A stretch of DNA of 64,000 nt from Blasia pusilla (GCA_050084515.1 CM114274.1:24986001-25050000), one strand, 5' to 3'; shown: positions 1 through 13,500, counted from the stretch's first letter. Notes: generated by a model from the letters alone, not told the origin. A program made the numbers and translations.

Positions 1-635
1 GGAAGTGGAATGGAGTGGAGTGAAGTGAAGTAAAGTGAAGGGAGACAAAGACGGCAGATCTAGAAAATGTGTTGCAAAGGTAGTCGAGTGCGAGGGGGTG
101 AACAGCAGGCAGGCAGCGTTTTCAAAGTGGTTGTTGTTGGAGGCAGCCTGTGGCTATGGGGCACAACGACACATCGGATTCTGTGAACTCGGGTCACCTA
201 CTATCGACCTCACATGACGAGCGTGGATTGGGCAGTACGCCAGATACGAGGACTTTGCGGGCCCAGATGCCCACAGACGGATGAGAGGGAACCTCCATCT
301 CCAGCTTCCTGCATACCTAGTGCTTCCAGATTCGAGAGATGATGATGGAGGCCTACCCGGGACGATTGCGAAATCGATGATAACGGTGGGCATGGAGAGC
401 TAGCTCCCGATGACGAATTTGGGGGAGACCTGTTGGGAGTGTGATCGCTCCAACAGCAGATTCATCCAGACTTGTGCTGGAGACTGATTTCTTTTGGACG
501 TTTCATCCGTTGACGTGGTGAATCGAGTCTCATCGGATACATCGGCTAGCTAGAAGAATCGTCTTGTTTCCGATTCTCAGCTGACTGAGCGGTATAGGCT
601 TTGGTTGTCTTTGCTTTTATCCTCAATCTGCCATA

Positions 636-886
636 GCTTTGGACACTCGAATCCACAGCCGCAGCCATGGCTGGTTCGATGTGATGATCGGGATGGGTTT
701 TGGTTGTGTTGCTCTAGCTTTTGACTCTCGACTCCACAGCCACAGCTGTTTGGATTATCGGTTGACTGGCTGACTGCCAGAGATTCGAAGTGCGTTGATT
801 GTGTTTCTCTTCTCTTCACTGATGTCACTCTCGCCTCCTCAATCTTCCATATCTCTGGACTCTCATCTCCACAGCCATCTGGAGAG
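636..886. repeat. Three imperfect copies of a CTCCACAGCC-containing unit
   Basis: Copies around 636-670, 711-748 and 850-886 share a core of TCTGGACTCTC..CTCCACAGCCA type. Spacing is uneven (about 75 and 139 bases), so this is a decayed local duplication rather than a clean array. Confidence 0.5.
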
Positions 887-1662
887 AGTCTCACTGACTG
901 ATTCTGAGAGCTCCGATTGTCTCTCTCTTCCTCTCCACGGACGTTGCTCTCGCCTCAAGGATGGCAGAAGGCTTCGTCAGGCACTACTTCTGAGCACCTG
1001 CAGTTTCCCTCTCCCTTTCTCTTCAAACGACACCTTTCTCTGTGAGAAGAGTAGGTAGCACCACTGATGCTTTTGAATCCCAAACTCCCAGCAGAAACCC
1101 ATTGTTCTGGTGGTCCTTATAGGGATGGTAGACCATAGGAGGAGGCCTTTGTGGGGTCAGCATCCTTCTTGCTGTTGTGGTCGTTGTTACTGTGGTGCCC
1201 TAATAATTCCGGATAGGATGGGACTGCGAAATTTACCACCTTTCTCGTGTGAGGGGGCCCTCGGATTGCTCGAGGAGGCATTGGCTGAGGAGGAGGAGGG
1301 GAGGAGGAGGGTGATGCTGGTCAAGTGAGAACAGAGGAGGGAGGGGCTCAGGAAACCGAACGTGGGTTGATTGAGGGGATTCGACTTTGGTTTGGTAGTG
1401 CGAATTTGGGCGATGAGGGTTGGTTTTCGGAGCAGCAGAGTGGAAAGAATGGGACCCCAGTGTTTCTCCTTGCGACTCGGAAGGTGAGGGTTTCCTATGC
1501 CCAGATGGTTGCGATTGTTGGGAGGCATATGGAGTCGAAGGTGGGGTGGGGGTTTTGTTGTTCTGCTCGTGGGAGTGCTTGGCTGTTCAAAAGATTTGCG
1601 AGAGACTCGGTCCCTAGTGTTTCGCATCAGCGAATCGGAGGGTGAGGGTTTTCAATAATACT

Positions 1663-2215
1663 CAAATGGGGTGCAATTGTAGGGAGTCGTCTGAGGAAGT
1701 GGTAAGGTGGAGATTATGTTGCTCTTCTCTTGGGAGTGAATAGCTGTTTCAAATGAGCTTCGATGGGGTTCAATTGTCGGGAGTCGTCTGGAGTGGGATG
1801 GTGGGAATTTTCTTGCTCTTTTTTAGACGACGATTTGTTGTTCAAATTAGCTTCGATGCGGTTCAATTGTTGGGGATCGTCTGTAGTGGGAAGGTGAGGA
1901 TTTTGTTGCTCTTTTCGATCACTAGTTAGTTGTTCAAATGAGCTTCGATGGGGTGAAACTGTGGTGGATCGTCTGGCGTGGGGAGGTGAGAATTTGTTGC
2001 TCTTTTCTATCCAGTGAATAGCGGTCCAAATGAGCTTCGATGGGGTGAAATTGTCGTCGGGTCGTCTGGAGTGAGAAGGTGGGAATTTTCTCGCTCTTTT
2101 GTAGGTAGCGAATACCTGTTCGAATGAGCTTCGATGGGGTGAAATTGTTGGGGTTCGTCTGGAGGTGGAATGTGGAGATCGTATTGATGAAAAAAGCTTG
2201 CATAGTGTTCAATTG
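1663..2215. repeat. Tandem array, unit about 92 bp, six copies
   Basis: A motif reading CAAATGAGCTTCGATGGGGT, followed by a conserved GTCGTCTGG block and a GCTCTTTT block, recurs at 1663 (shortened), 1750, 1843, 1935, 2027 and 2121. Spacings are 87, 93, 92, 92 and 94 bases. Weaker relatives continue to about 2440 and may start near 1390. The period is not a multiple of three, so the array is not a coding repeat. Confidence 0.85.
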
Positions 2216-3947
2216 TTGGTGGTTGTCTCTGCCTGGTCCTCCTCCAGTGCTTGGTAGGGATTTTCTGTCCTTCCTCTCACCAGTGCTTGATTGAGAATTC
2301 CTCTATACCTGGTCCGTTTGGAAACCTGGTGAATGGGATGATGTGGATTTTCTTGCTGTTCTCTTGACAGTGCTTGGTTGTTGAACGAGCTTCCATGGGG
2401 TTCAATTGTTGGGGGTCCTCTCTACCTGGTCCTCTCCTCTGAAAAATCCATACAGAGACTGAATTCTGTAGCATTCTAAGCTCTTGGGGTGTATGAGCGA
2501 GTGAACAGCGAGGTGCAGTAGGTTTGGTGGACTAGGCTCAATATCCAATTGCTTGCTCAGAAACATGGAATGAGTGCACGTGCTTTATCTTCCCTGTGTA
2601 CCGTGCTTACATCAATGTCAAATGCATTGCTGCCTCCTGGAATTTTATTACCCCTTCATTACTGTATTGCACGCTGGTGCGGCACCGATTCCTTCTTGAA
2701 AGTGGAGTTGGGTGGAGATGGAGTGAGTGGTTGGTAGAGAGGGGTATGATCATAAGTTTTAGTCATATTGGGAGTTTTGGGCATTATTGACGGAGGGAGC
2801 AGTCTTCCAACTGACCAGCTCATGTGAGTTTTGAGACTTCTAGTGAAGGAAGTTAGTTCATCCTTTCATTTTCAGGTAGATTAGTCGGCTGACATCTCTT
2901 GTTCGATCAATTTATGACTGTTAGGAGTTGTTATGCCCAGGAATGGTTGGGAGGTGTCAGGACTAATTTTCATAATATAGAACAATGGCTTACCACTTAT
3001 TGAAGTATCTATTTTTTTTGTCAGATTGGTGAACCATTGTTGGGTGACCATTCAAGTGCGAGAGTGTCTAATCTGGCCTCTAGTTTTTGCTGCTGGATAG
3101 TATATGTTTGACTCGATGACAATTAATGCTTGCTAGTGAACAAATTTTTCAGCACGATGGTTCATTGCTATTTGGTATATTTCATTCGTATCTGCAATTT
3201 TCTTACTAACGATCCCTGTATTGGCACGCCCTTACAATCACTACTGTGTGTTCCCATTATGACTTGTGTTTCATTAAGCATGCAGTCTGTGATGTGGCAT
3301 TCTAATTCACCCCCTTGCACCTTTGGCTGGAAGGAAATGGTAGGCAGGTTGAGTGCCTGAGGTCTGGATCTTGGTAGGAATATGACAAAAAGAGATCATG
3401 GGTTGTTTCGAGAGGGTTTGTCAGGCACATCAATGCAGTGAATGATCTTTCAGGAGCTTGAGAGGGTGGTTTCAGGATTGCAATTTGGTGGTTTTTAGCT
3501 TTAGTGTGACAAGAGCAGAAAGTTTCCATAAGTCAGAGTGGTTTTTTACTGCTACCCTACAGCTCCATGTGGTTGACTCTCAGGAGATAGCATGTTGATA
3601 GATATGCTTTGATGGAGATCCTTATGAGGAATCTATTTTCCTTGATGAATATGCAATTGCTTATCTGCCACCCTTAGGCTCTCTTTCTTGTTCATGCTGA
3701 AGCTTCTGTAACCTTTCAAGATTAGAGCAGTAAATTGTTGTTCATTGCAAACTTAGCTATCTGTGGTCTTTGTTATGCATCTGAAGTGAGAATGCTAAAT
3801 GACTATCGTGGAGCTTTATAGACTCTCAAAGATGTTACTCACTTGTGGATCATGTTGCATAGTCTCTGATACCATCTCTTCTCATTCTACAGATACTGAA
3901 AGACTTCAATATTCATTCTGAAGCAAGACTTGAAGTTGACAAGAAAG

Positions 3948-5411
3948 ATGGTCCAGATAGAAGTCACCACTGATGCTTCACACCAGCACATTGCGGCAAA
4001 ACCTAGCGTTTACCGGCGTTCTGTAGAGGTTAATGAACAAAATTTGGAATTGGACAGTGCTACATGCTCTACTGCTATTCCAAATCCCCCCTGTGGATCA
4101 GTCTCCTCGTGCTTTTCGAAACATGTAGATGAGGAGACAAGAGAAGTCCCCAAGCTTCTTCCAGGTATTCCAGATGATGTGGTCGTGGAACATATTTGCA
4201 CTAAGATGTCTTGGTTAATGTTGATGTCCCTCTCACAGGTCAACCGGGCATGGTGGTCCATGATTGTGAACCGTCAAGTTTATGAGGCCCGCCTTCGCAC
4301 CAAGTCAACCCAGCCATTTCTAATCTCAGTTCACAGAGCTCTGAACGTGGCCTTTCCTGCTAATACTGTGGAGGCGGTAGGCTACACCACCTCAGTTTTG
4401 CCTGAGCTTACCAATAACAGCTTGATTACTACACCTCCTATTCCCAAGGAGTTCCAGTTTGCGTTCTCTCTGTATGACATAGCTGCAAACTCATGGCATA
4501 CCCTACCTCCTATTCCAGGTGTGCTTCTAAAAGTTCCTCACATGTCCCGGTGCTGTGTGGTGAACGGTACCTTGTATGTTATTGGGGGAGATGACTGGAT
4601 GGTAATGCACAACCCACAAACAAAGAAGCCTTTCTATGTGAGCGAGCCAACTAAAAAAGTGTACAAGTTGGACCTGGCAGCAAACAGAAGGACCTGGCAA
4701 GAATGCAGCAGGATGTGGTCTGCAAGATCTGACTTTGCCTGTGGGATACTTGATGGTGAAATTTATGTTGCTGGAGGATGGTCACCTTGTGATCATGTTC
4801 AAGTCGCAGGTGAAGTTTACTGCCCCGAATTAGATTGGTGGCGTCCAATTGCAGATATGGAACATGCCCAAATGGATTACACTGTGGCAATTTTCCAAAA
4901 TAAGCTGCATGTGATAGGTGGTACTGCGTTTAAGGAGGCGCTTGAAGACCGTCTGAATCAGGAGGATGGAGTCGATTGCACAGAAGTGTATAATGCTGAA
5001 GAGAACTGTTGGAAGCAGGCACACTATCTTACCAGGGGTCATAATTCGCACACGTATTTTGTAGCCGATGGGAGACTCCACAGTTTGGACTACGAGTCTA
5101 TCCAGGTGTATAAAGAGGATACAAACTCGTGGGAAGAATTACAGCCAAACCTCTGGTCAGAGTTTGAGAGTTCGTTTGTCTGTCAACCAAGGTATCCCTA
5201 CACAGGTGATGCTTTGGCCTTCTGTGGGGAAGTTTTTGTGTTCGTACATTGGCCTATAGATGGAACGCTTTCTTTCTTGAGGAGCTATGGTGTATCCCTT
5301 TTGAGGAGTAAGGGATTTGGGTTAAAAAATGCCACTCTTAGGTGGGAGCCCATACCGTGCCCGTTTGAATTCAACCAGGATTTCACATTATTGTGTCCTA
5401 TTGAACTGTGA
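3948..5411 (+). CDS. F-box/Kelch-repeat protein
   Basis: A 487-residue protein in one uninterrupted exon. The frame is open upstream to a TTG at 3930, but the first ATG is at 3948, six codons further in, and is chosen as the start. Residues about 68-115 match an F-box (LLPGIPDDVVVEHI, later VNRAWWSMI). The rest shows Kelch-type blades with the usual GG and W signatures: NGTLYVIGGDDW, DGEIYVAGGWSP, QNKLHVIGGTAF, and a weaker DGRLHSLDY with NSWEEL. By family knowledge such proteins are substrate receptors of SCF (SKP1-CUL1-F-box) ubiquitin ligases; the F-box binds SKP1 and the propeller binds the target. The target cannot be told from sequence. The residue ~1-65 leader is polar and probably disordered. 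The gene ends with TGA and is tail-to-tail with the CLASSY-like gene. Confidence 0.93.
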   Translation: MVQIEVTTDASHQHIAAKPSVYRRSVEVNEQNLELDSATCSTAIPNPPCGSVSSCFSKHVDEETREVPKLLPGIPDDVVVEHICTKMSWLMLMSLSQVNRAWWSMIVNRQVYEARLRTKSTQPFLISVHRALNVAFPANTVEAVGYTTSVLPELTNNSLITTPPIPKEFQFAFSLYDIAANSWHTLPPIPGVLLKVPHMSRCCVVNGTLYVIGGDDWMVMHNPQTKKPFYVSEPTKKVYKLDLAANRRTWQECSRMWSARSDFACGILDGEIYVAGGWSPCDHVQVAGEVYCPELDWWRPIADMEHAQMDYTVAIFQNKLHVIGGTAFKEALEDRLNQEDGVDCTEVYNAEENCWKQAHYLTRGHNSHTYFVADGRLHSLDYESIQVYKEDTNSWEELQPNLWSEFESSFVCQPRYPYTGDALAFCGEVFVFVHWPIDGTLSFLRSYGVSLLRSKGFGLKNATLRWEPIPCPFEFNQDFTLLCPIEL

Positions 5412-7530
5412 GTTCATAATAACCCAGGTCTTCTGATCTTATCTAGTGATGGGTGCTATTTCTGTTTCTTAACCATCTAATAATGAATACTTGAAGTGAG
5501 CTTGTAGTCAAAGCACATGAAAATAGAGCCACTGGTTCAGATCTGAAGTTGGCTGGAAATCCGACCTGTGGAAAGGGCTACCTGGAAGAAACCTTCAGTC
5601 TCTTGCTCAATTTGCGCAGGTTCATGGTTCGAGCAGCACTTTTTTAGAACAAGAAATTGTGTGAATACTGTATAGAGAAAAGTACTTTCATAGGACGTAG
5701 GAAATAGGCCATGCGATAGTGTGTGCTATACGGACAACATATCAGTGTGGTTCCCAGATGGACCTTCATCTAATCATAGCTCAGTGACTTGCTAGATTCA
5801 GAAATCTCTGGGCTAGAGTACTTGAAGGAGTGGCTAGATCCAGAGATGTTGACTCATAAATGCTTGAGGTCAGGTGGATAAATGTTTAATGCAGCTGAGC
5901 TCTGCCATGTATGTGATGCTTTCAATTTGAACCTGGTTAGTGCCCATGAAGTCCTGCCTCCTAATTCAGGACGCATGAATGCTCTTCTTCACATGAAACA
6001 GTAGCTATGAGCTTTCTAAAAATTACTAATGACACATTCGAGTTACCTGTAGAATTTTCTCTTATCATTTCTGGACAATCACCCTTGCCACTCTAGGTTG
6101 GATCTCCATTGTTGGGATCTTCAAGTTTGCAGGTTAACGTCCCGAGTTTTTGGTGGTTTTTCGTGAATGGGGAAGAAAAGGCATTTCACTAGTCCTCGAA
6201 GCACCCAGAAACTTGCAACCTTTTCAGTCACTGGCTTTTGTTTATGATTTGATTGGTTTCTTTTTTTCTTGTTTTTCCCCATGGGAAGCCGAATTATACC
6301 GGTGAGACCCTTTCATGTATGTGTTAATGACATCGCCTCTGATGCATACCTTCACATCCAAGTCTTCCAGACTGATAGGATTTTGGAAGATATGGTTTTT
6401 CAGTGAAGGAGTTCAGGTCGTTTATGGTCTCGAAGAAGATGACTATTACGTGGGATGAAAAACCCATCAAAGATCGTTTGTGCTCTTGAAGTGGACTGCT
6501 CGACTGTGTGTAGTCTTAGGTGTTTCTTTGCCATTCCCTCTAGTCTTCAGAATGCAGGTCTGTTGTGGTAAGAACATAGAAGTTTGCTTGTTATTGTCAG
6601 TAGACTTGATGAAGACTGCTCGTCATCGTTTATGGCCTTGGAAGAAGAAGGTTACCTGGCGTGTCTTGTTTCGTGAATCGTAAATCAAGACTGTTGGAAG
6701 ATTCCGAGACATTTAAGGAAACCTTCAGAGTACCCATTATTTAATCTTGGAACGTTTGCTGCAGTCAAAACCAAATGGACTGCCCGAAATCCCCGGGAAC
6801 TCATCCCAATCCAAAAATCTGGGAAAATTGGGGTAACCGATTGGTGGAAAAGGTGAGTGGACAGTACAAACAAAATAATACTACCCATGAGACATATTTG
6901 AGGACGCGCACTTTGAGACGCCCATGCATCTGCGGATTTAATCAAGAACGGTTTCTCAACTCTCTGCAACTCCAGGAGACTTTGGACTGGACCACCTCCC
7001 TGACCCTGACTGAATTTGGCTAATTAAGGAAGATCAGGCTAGGAGGTTACCAATAAGTGCAATGATGTCATTCAACGAACTCCACCTCTGGCTAGTGATT
7101 GTCAGACCTTCTGGAGGAACTACATCTGTACTTAGTCGTATCACAAGTTGCACGACAATGTGAATCTGTACGAGAACTAGACATAACACAACAGAGAGGT
7201 TGAGCTGAGAGAACTAAAAAAAAAGTGTTGAATCAGACTAGATTCACAGTATTGCACATTTTTTACTTGCCGGATACAAAAGTGCACAGGTGATGTCAAC
7301 TAATATTTCAAGACTTCCAAAATGTACATTTATAACCTGCGCTCCTGAATCTGAAAGTAGTCCCTGCTGAAATATACACATGTCAATAAGCTTTCCGTGA
7401 GGTACATGTACTCCTCGAATTACTCCCAGGCAGGGACCTTGCTTTGATTGCTTTATGATCCCTTGCCACAACATTTTGGATACACTTCGGCTCTAAAATT
7501 TGCCCTATTTGCCTCTTTGAGGATCTCATA
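5412..7530. other. Convergent intergenic region and 3' UTRs
   Basis: No coding exon is supported. The region should contain the 3' UTRs of the F-box/Kelch gene (from the left) and the CLASSY-like gene (from the right). A small diverged duplication is visible: CGTTTATGG followed by a GAAGAAG block occurs near 6419 and again near 6628. Confidence 0.55.
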
Positions 7531-10500
7531 CTAGGAGTCATCCTCAAGCTCATCCTCATCTGTATCACTGCTGCTCGCAGCAGCACCTGGGTGCATTTCT
7601 CCAGCTTCACCAATGACTTCTGTCGCTGGCACTTTAGTATCCCTCTCCTCGTCATCAGGGATAGATTCTTTACATTCCGGTTCTTCCATTATCCAATCCC
7701 TCGCATCTGGACCACATGGGAAACTGCACTCGTGGAATGTTAAACCATGCTCAACAACCTTCACAATAGAGTTGGATGTTTGCCACTCAGTCTCCAGAAT
7801 CTTCTCCAACATACTATCCCCACATTTTGATACATCAACAATCCAAGCTAGTACATCCTCAGAGGCCTTCACACCATTATTGACCTCCACAACATTGTGG
7901 GGAAGTTGTCCACTCTCTTCTGTGCGCAACTGAGAAGTACTGGCCTCCACAAGTTTCTTGGGAAGTTGTCCGCTCGCTACTGGATGCAACTGAGGAGTAC
8001 TGGCCTCCTCGAGTTTCTGGGGAGCTTCTCCACCCTCTTCTGCATGCAACTGAGTATTACTGGATTCCTCAAGATTCTGGGGAAGTTGTTCACTCTCTTC
8101 TGCATGGAACTGAGACTTTCTCTCCTCAAGTTTCTGGGGAAGTTTTCCACTCTCTCCACTGTGCGGCTGCGAATGGTCGACCTCGAATTTCTGGGGAAGT
8201 TGTCTACTCTCTTCAGTGTGCAACGGGGAGTTGCTGACCACCTCAGGTTTTAGGGGAAGTCCATTCTCTTCAGCCTCATCCGACGCGTCGCAGGATTCTG
8301 TATGTGGCCGTGAACTGAAGATTGATCGTGACAACCAGTCCTTTCTAATTGCCTTCTTATACTTCTTCTCCTCGATCGTACCTGAGGTGATGAGCCTGTA
8401 CACATAAACTATTTTCTTCTGTCCGAGTCTGAAAGCTCGGCTCATTGCCTGCTTGATAACAGCAGGATTCCATAATACATCCAAGAAGATAACCCGTGAA
8501 GCTCCTACTAAGGTTATGCCTTCTCCACATGCCCTCGTTGATGCAATAAGAACAGCTGCATCACTGTAAGGATCATTGAACTTCTCTATAATGGTTTGGC
8601 GCTCATCCAATCGGAGCTTCCCATCCAATCTGAGAAATTCCCTTCCGCGATACCAATTCAATTCAGAACAAAACATTTCCTCCAGAAGTTCGAGAGGGGA
8701 GAGATGTTGGCTGAAGATCAGAACCTTTTCCTTTGCAAGCTTGCAGCATCGAAGCATATCAAACACAAACTTGGTCTTGATCCCATCACAGGGATCTGTC
8801 ATTCCTGGTCCACAAAGATCCCCTGCGTCATCACCTCCACTTGTCGGGCATGCAGTGAGAGGGTCACTGCAAGATGATTCTGACTTGTTCTTCTTGACTT
8901 CAAAGCTTTTGAAAATACTTTTCAGTTCAAGACACTTTGCAAATTCAAGTTTTGGAAGAAGTGAAGGGTGTATACTAGTTTCTGATACAGCAACCTCTTT
9001 TTCCAAAGCCTGAATTGGTCTACAGAATTGTTTCTCAACCAAGTCCAAAAGAGCACACTGCAAAGGTGTGGGTTTGAGTATCACAGCAAAGTCCCGCAAA
9101 CCGGGTAAGTTAGCCAGCACCTCCCCAGTATGATGATGAACAAATTCCGATGTCAATGTCTGCAATCTCTGAAGCCCATGCAGCAGGTTCTCAGACAGAC
9201 CTCCACACTTTTGCCCTTGTTCAATCTTCAATCCAACCTCATCAACAAACAGCTTGCGGGCTTTGTTCTCAGCTGCCTTGGTGACTTCGTCTATGGTCTT
9301 GGCAGATTTGATCCCAGCTGAAGAATTTGGAACGAAACTGGAGAATGCTTCTACAAAACCCGGTCTTACCAAGTAGAGAGTGTTGAATAACTCTTCAAAG
9401 TTGTTCTGGAACAAAGTCCCAGAGAGCAGGATGCGGACGTTAGTTTTTACTCTCATCAGAGATTTGTGTATTCTGGTGCCCTTATTCCTGGGAAAGTGGC
9501 CCTCATCAAGAATAAGAAGACCTGGAATATCTAGTAGTCCTTCTCTGACTTTGTTACCCTCTGCTGTTGAGAATGTCCTCCCCTCATCCGTCAAGGAGGC
9601 AAACAGATTGTAGCTAACAAGACAAACACCCCTTTTTTGGGTCCACTCAAAAAGCGTGGCCAGCCTAAATATATCCAAAAGCTTTTTGTGACTCATGTGA
9701 GAGAAATTATTGGATATGACTCCAGCTTCTTCGTGGTTCTGCACAAGCCTTCTTCCTTGCTCATTGGCTGTGTTCAGGATAAGGACAGTGATGTCAGACT
9801 TCCATAATTTGAATTCCCTCTCCCATTGACGGAGCATTATTTTGGGAGCCACAATCAATGGCCTGCAATTGGGAAACTTATTCATGTAACTCTGTAAGAA
9901 GGCAATTACCAGAAATGATTTGCCTGTTCCAGGGGCATGAGACAGGATGCAACCTGCATTTTTATCCTTTCTCATCATTCGAAAGTTCCCTTCTTCATAG
10001 GAAAGATTCCTCCAAAGAAACTCAAAGCCATCCTTCTGATGGGGATACATCTTTTGTTGAATTCGAATCGGAAGGCAAGAATTCATCCATGCTGTCTTCT
10101 TGTCAATCTTCAGCTCATATGCTGCAACCTCTTGATGTGTGTCTGGAGAATTACTTCTCACAAAATCCCAATCATCGATGTCCAGGTCGTGTGTGCGGCG
10201 ATGATATGAGTCCTGAGCCATGCAATTCGTAAGATTATACACCAGAAAACGTTGTTTATGGCTTGGCCTTCTGTCAGTATAATAAAAAACGCTTTTCCTC
10301 TCAGCAACCCTGATGAGTGAAGGACTCAATAAAAGCATGCTAGAATTACTTAGAAATCTCTTGCTTGTGAAGCACAACCATGGACCATGGACCAGCACAC
10401 TGAACAGTCCATCTAAACTGCGAGGGATGAAAGAAAATCAGTTAGCGGTTCCCACCCATCAAAGGAGAATTGCAAAACACTGCAGTCATGGGATCAAGAA

Positions 10501-13500
10501 TGCTATAGAACCAACTATGCGATTCAAATCCACTATAGAGGGCAGAAAGCTGTCCACTAAGTGCCATGGCATCATTGTGAGAACAATATTGATAGTGAGG
10601 AGAAGAGTTTCCTCAGAGGATAAAACAATTGACATGACCTGAGGTTTGGGGTGAAAACAGCAAGTGCGAATCAACAAGAAAAATTGCAAAGACAAAAGAA
10701 AGTAGAACTCACCAGAACTGGTACCATGCTTTCAAGTGTCATTCCAATGTATCCACAGACACTGCAAACCATTCCAGCGTCTTCCTTGAGACAGTAATCA
10801 TGTTTGCCATCCAGACATGCCTGATCTTGCACTTCTTTCTCTGTGGAGGTTCCCGGCAACAGACCACCCCTTGAAGTTGGTGTCCTTGCTTTCTCGATTG
10901 CACCCTGTAAACAAACAGAAGCTTAGAACTCTAATCTCTCAATGACGTTCCTGGATAACCGTAAAGAGAGACATAACACCCATGCTTTTAATCTGTGAGT
11001 GAAGTTACTCTCCAGGTTACTGCTTGGATACAATTGAAGACCTTCAATAAACAAAAAACCCTCCTTCCCAGAGACTACAAGTGTAGGGGCTTCAAATCTG
11101 GGCATGAAAGGTACTAATGGGTGCAATGCAAAGGGAAATACATGAAAGGGTTCTACATAAGCCTGCTCGCCTCCCGTGGACTGGAAAATCAACTCAACTG
11201 TCTGCTTCATCCTATATATAGACTGCTAGCAAAACTAAAAGCGGGAGGAGGCCTAGAAAGGGTTTGGAACCCCGGTTGATGAATTTGCAATAAAACATAT
11301 CCACTAACATATGGGTTGAGTTTCTCCTTTGTCTCCGATTAGACTAAAAATGAGGAGAATGTAGTAACAAAGGAAGAAAGATACAAACGGAAGAAACTGT
11401 ACAACTAACCCTCCCTGCACTTGGGTCACTAATCTTCAAATGTTTAATCGTTTCTCTTGTTCAATGGTGAGAATCTCAATGGACAGAGGTGCTGAGATTG
11501 GCTGTCACCAGAATCAAGTCCAAACTTATGGCTAAACGAACTAAGATGATTCTAAAACTACATATGGTCCAGTAACACATTGTCTCAAGTGCAGGAAGAA
11601 CCCCAGAATGGGATGAACTTTCAAGGAAGGCAACCATAGAACATGAAGTGATGCCAAAGAGAAAATGTATCTTAGGAAACCCTGGTGAAGAACTCTGCAA
11701 GTTGAGGGAAAGGACATGGCTCAGGTTCCTGGTAACAAATTAACACTGGTTCTGGTTTCAATTCTAGGAGGCTGCTGGAAGTTCTTGATTACACAGACTA
11801 TCCTTTGAATTCAGCAAACTGAGCCTTGAGGCAGACATGTGAAGTATCTTTCTACGTGGAGTACAAGTGGAGAATAAACAAGAGGCAAGCACAAAGTTGC
11901 AATATTCATGTAAATGGATTCTTCACTTACAGGAGTCGCCACCTCTAAGTCATACTCCTTCCAAAGCTCCTTCAACAATGGATCTTCTTCTTCAATTATC
12001 TTACAGTCAGAATCTGACTGAAATCCTTCTTCTAGAGTGCCCCATTTTTGAGTATGGCCAACCTCTGACATTATTTGCTCGTCCTTTCGGTCCTTATCAA
12101 CATCCACCATCATTGAAGCTTCAAACTCTTCCTTTACAGTATCTCCCAGGAGGTCAAGGTAGAGGGGCCTTCCAGCTCTCCTTTTAAAATCACCCTCCTT
12201 CTTTCCTGAGTTTTGTTGCTTGCCATTTGATGGATCCTTTCTAGACTTGGTATTGGCCCCAGATCGCTTCTTTCCCATGCCATCATTTGGAGGTTTCAAA
12301 TTTCTGAATGGGTATCTAGGCTCAACTTTAGGAGCCCCCTTCTTTCCAAGCATGTCGACACCAGTATCTTCTTTATTAGCACTCTTAACTGGCTCTAGCT
12401 TCGACTTTCCTCTAGGTCGCCCAACTGCTCCCTTTCTCTTAGTTGTGGGAAGTTCCGGCTCCTTCTCGTTGAACTCATTGTCCTTATTCTCAATCACAGG
12501 ACTTCCTTTGGCCTTTTCTGTTGAGTTGGTGTTTATATCCAAGTTCTTGGTACCCCCCTTCTCTTCCCTGGGCTTGGCACTGCCAGAGAAGTCTTCCTTC
12601 CTCTTACTTCCAACACTAGCTTTTGTCTTTCTTTCATTGTCTGAGCTGGTGTCTCTCAGACCACTTTTACCTGCTTTATGTTTCCATTGAGAGCATCTTC
12701 AATGCTGGGCGTATCACCAGGACATGATGCAATCTCATCTCCCTTGTTCTTCACATCTTTGCATTTCTGACGTGGCCTTCCACTTCTTCGAGTTTGAGAG
12801 CTGGTTCCAACCCTGCTTGTTACCTCAACCAGGACCCTTTTGTAGGGCTCAGATTTCTTAGCCGCCACATTTCTCCCATTCGTCTTAACTTCGCAATCAT
12901 TGGCAATATCCTTCTCCTGGGAATTCTTCTTTTGAGAGCCATCTGGGTTGCACTCTTCATCACTGTTGCCAACACAGTCAATGGGAACATCTTGGAGACA
13001 ATCATCCTCCCAACTGTCAATGACAGAAACTCTCTCTGAGTTTTTCACCTCCTGTTCGTTCTCTTGGCTGAGATTTCTTTTACTTGTCTCAGCTTCACCT
13101 GTCTCCAGCTTTTTCTTCCTGGGCCCCAACATCTCTTCGCCTCCTCTTTTAACACTCGATCTAGTGGAACGGACGGTGGCCCCAACATCCTGTTCTTTAG
13201 AAAGGCTTCTGATCCCCCAATCATCCAGCCGATCACGTTTTCTGATCTCTCGTCTTTCAACCTTCTTTCCACCATGGTCATTATGTTTGTCTTCGTAATT
13301 ATCCCCTTCCACCACATGGTAGCTATTTTCCAAACCGTCTTGAGCAGAAGAATGGGACTTCCTCGTTCCGAGGAAAATTCTAGAATTCGGTGATATTTTT
13401 TCCTGCCCAGGTGAGGCTGTAACTCTAGCACCCATTGAGAACTCGTGTTTGTTCGCTGCACACACAGTAGATGGCTGTGGATTCCTATCTGATGGAGTGC

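Larger units (their letters stand above)
1..3890. other. Leader/intergenic DNA upstream of the F-box/Kelch gene
   Basis: No protein-coding gene is recognisable here. The stretch holds imperfect G/T-rich and C/T-rich repeats (about 600-900 and 1390-2440). A candidate splice acceptor (polypyrimidine then CTACAG) lies near 3892, just before the F-box/Kelch reading frame, so part of this DNA may be a 5' UTR intron of that gene. Short open frames on both strands are broken and follow the repeats, not codon structure. Confidence 0.5.

Noticed and set aside
1934-2212. Minus-strand frame with repeated FTPSKLI peptides
   Set aside because: It is only the 92 bp DNA array translated; the period breaks frame.
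12642-12671. A 30-base intron (GTAAAAG..CTCAG) as the cause of the CLASSY-like frame switch
   Set aside because: Too short for splicing and the phases do not match the downstream frame.
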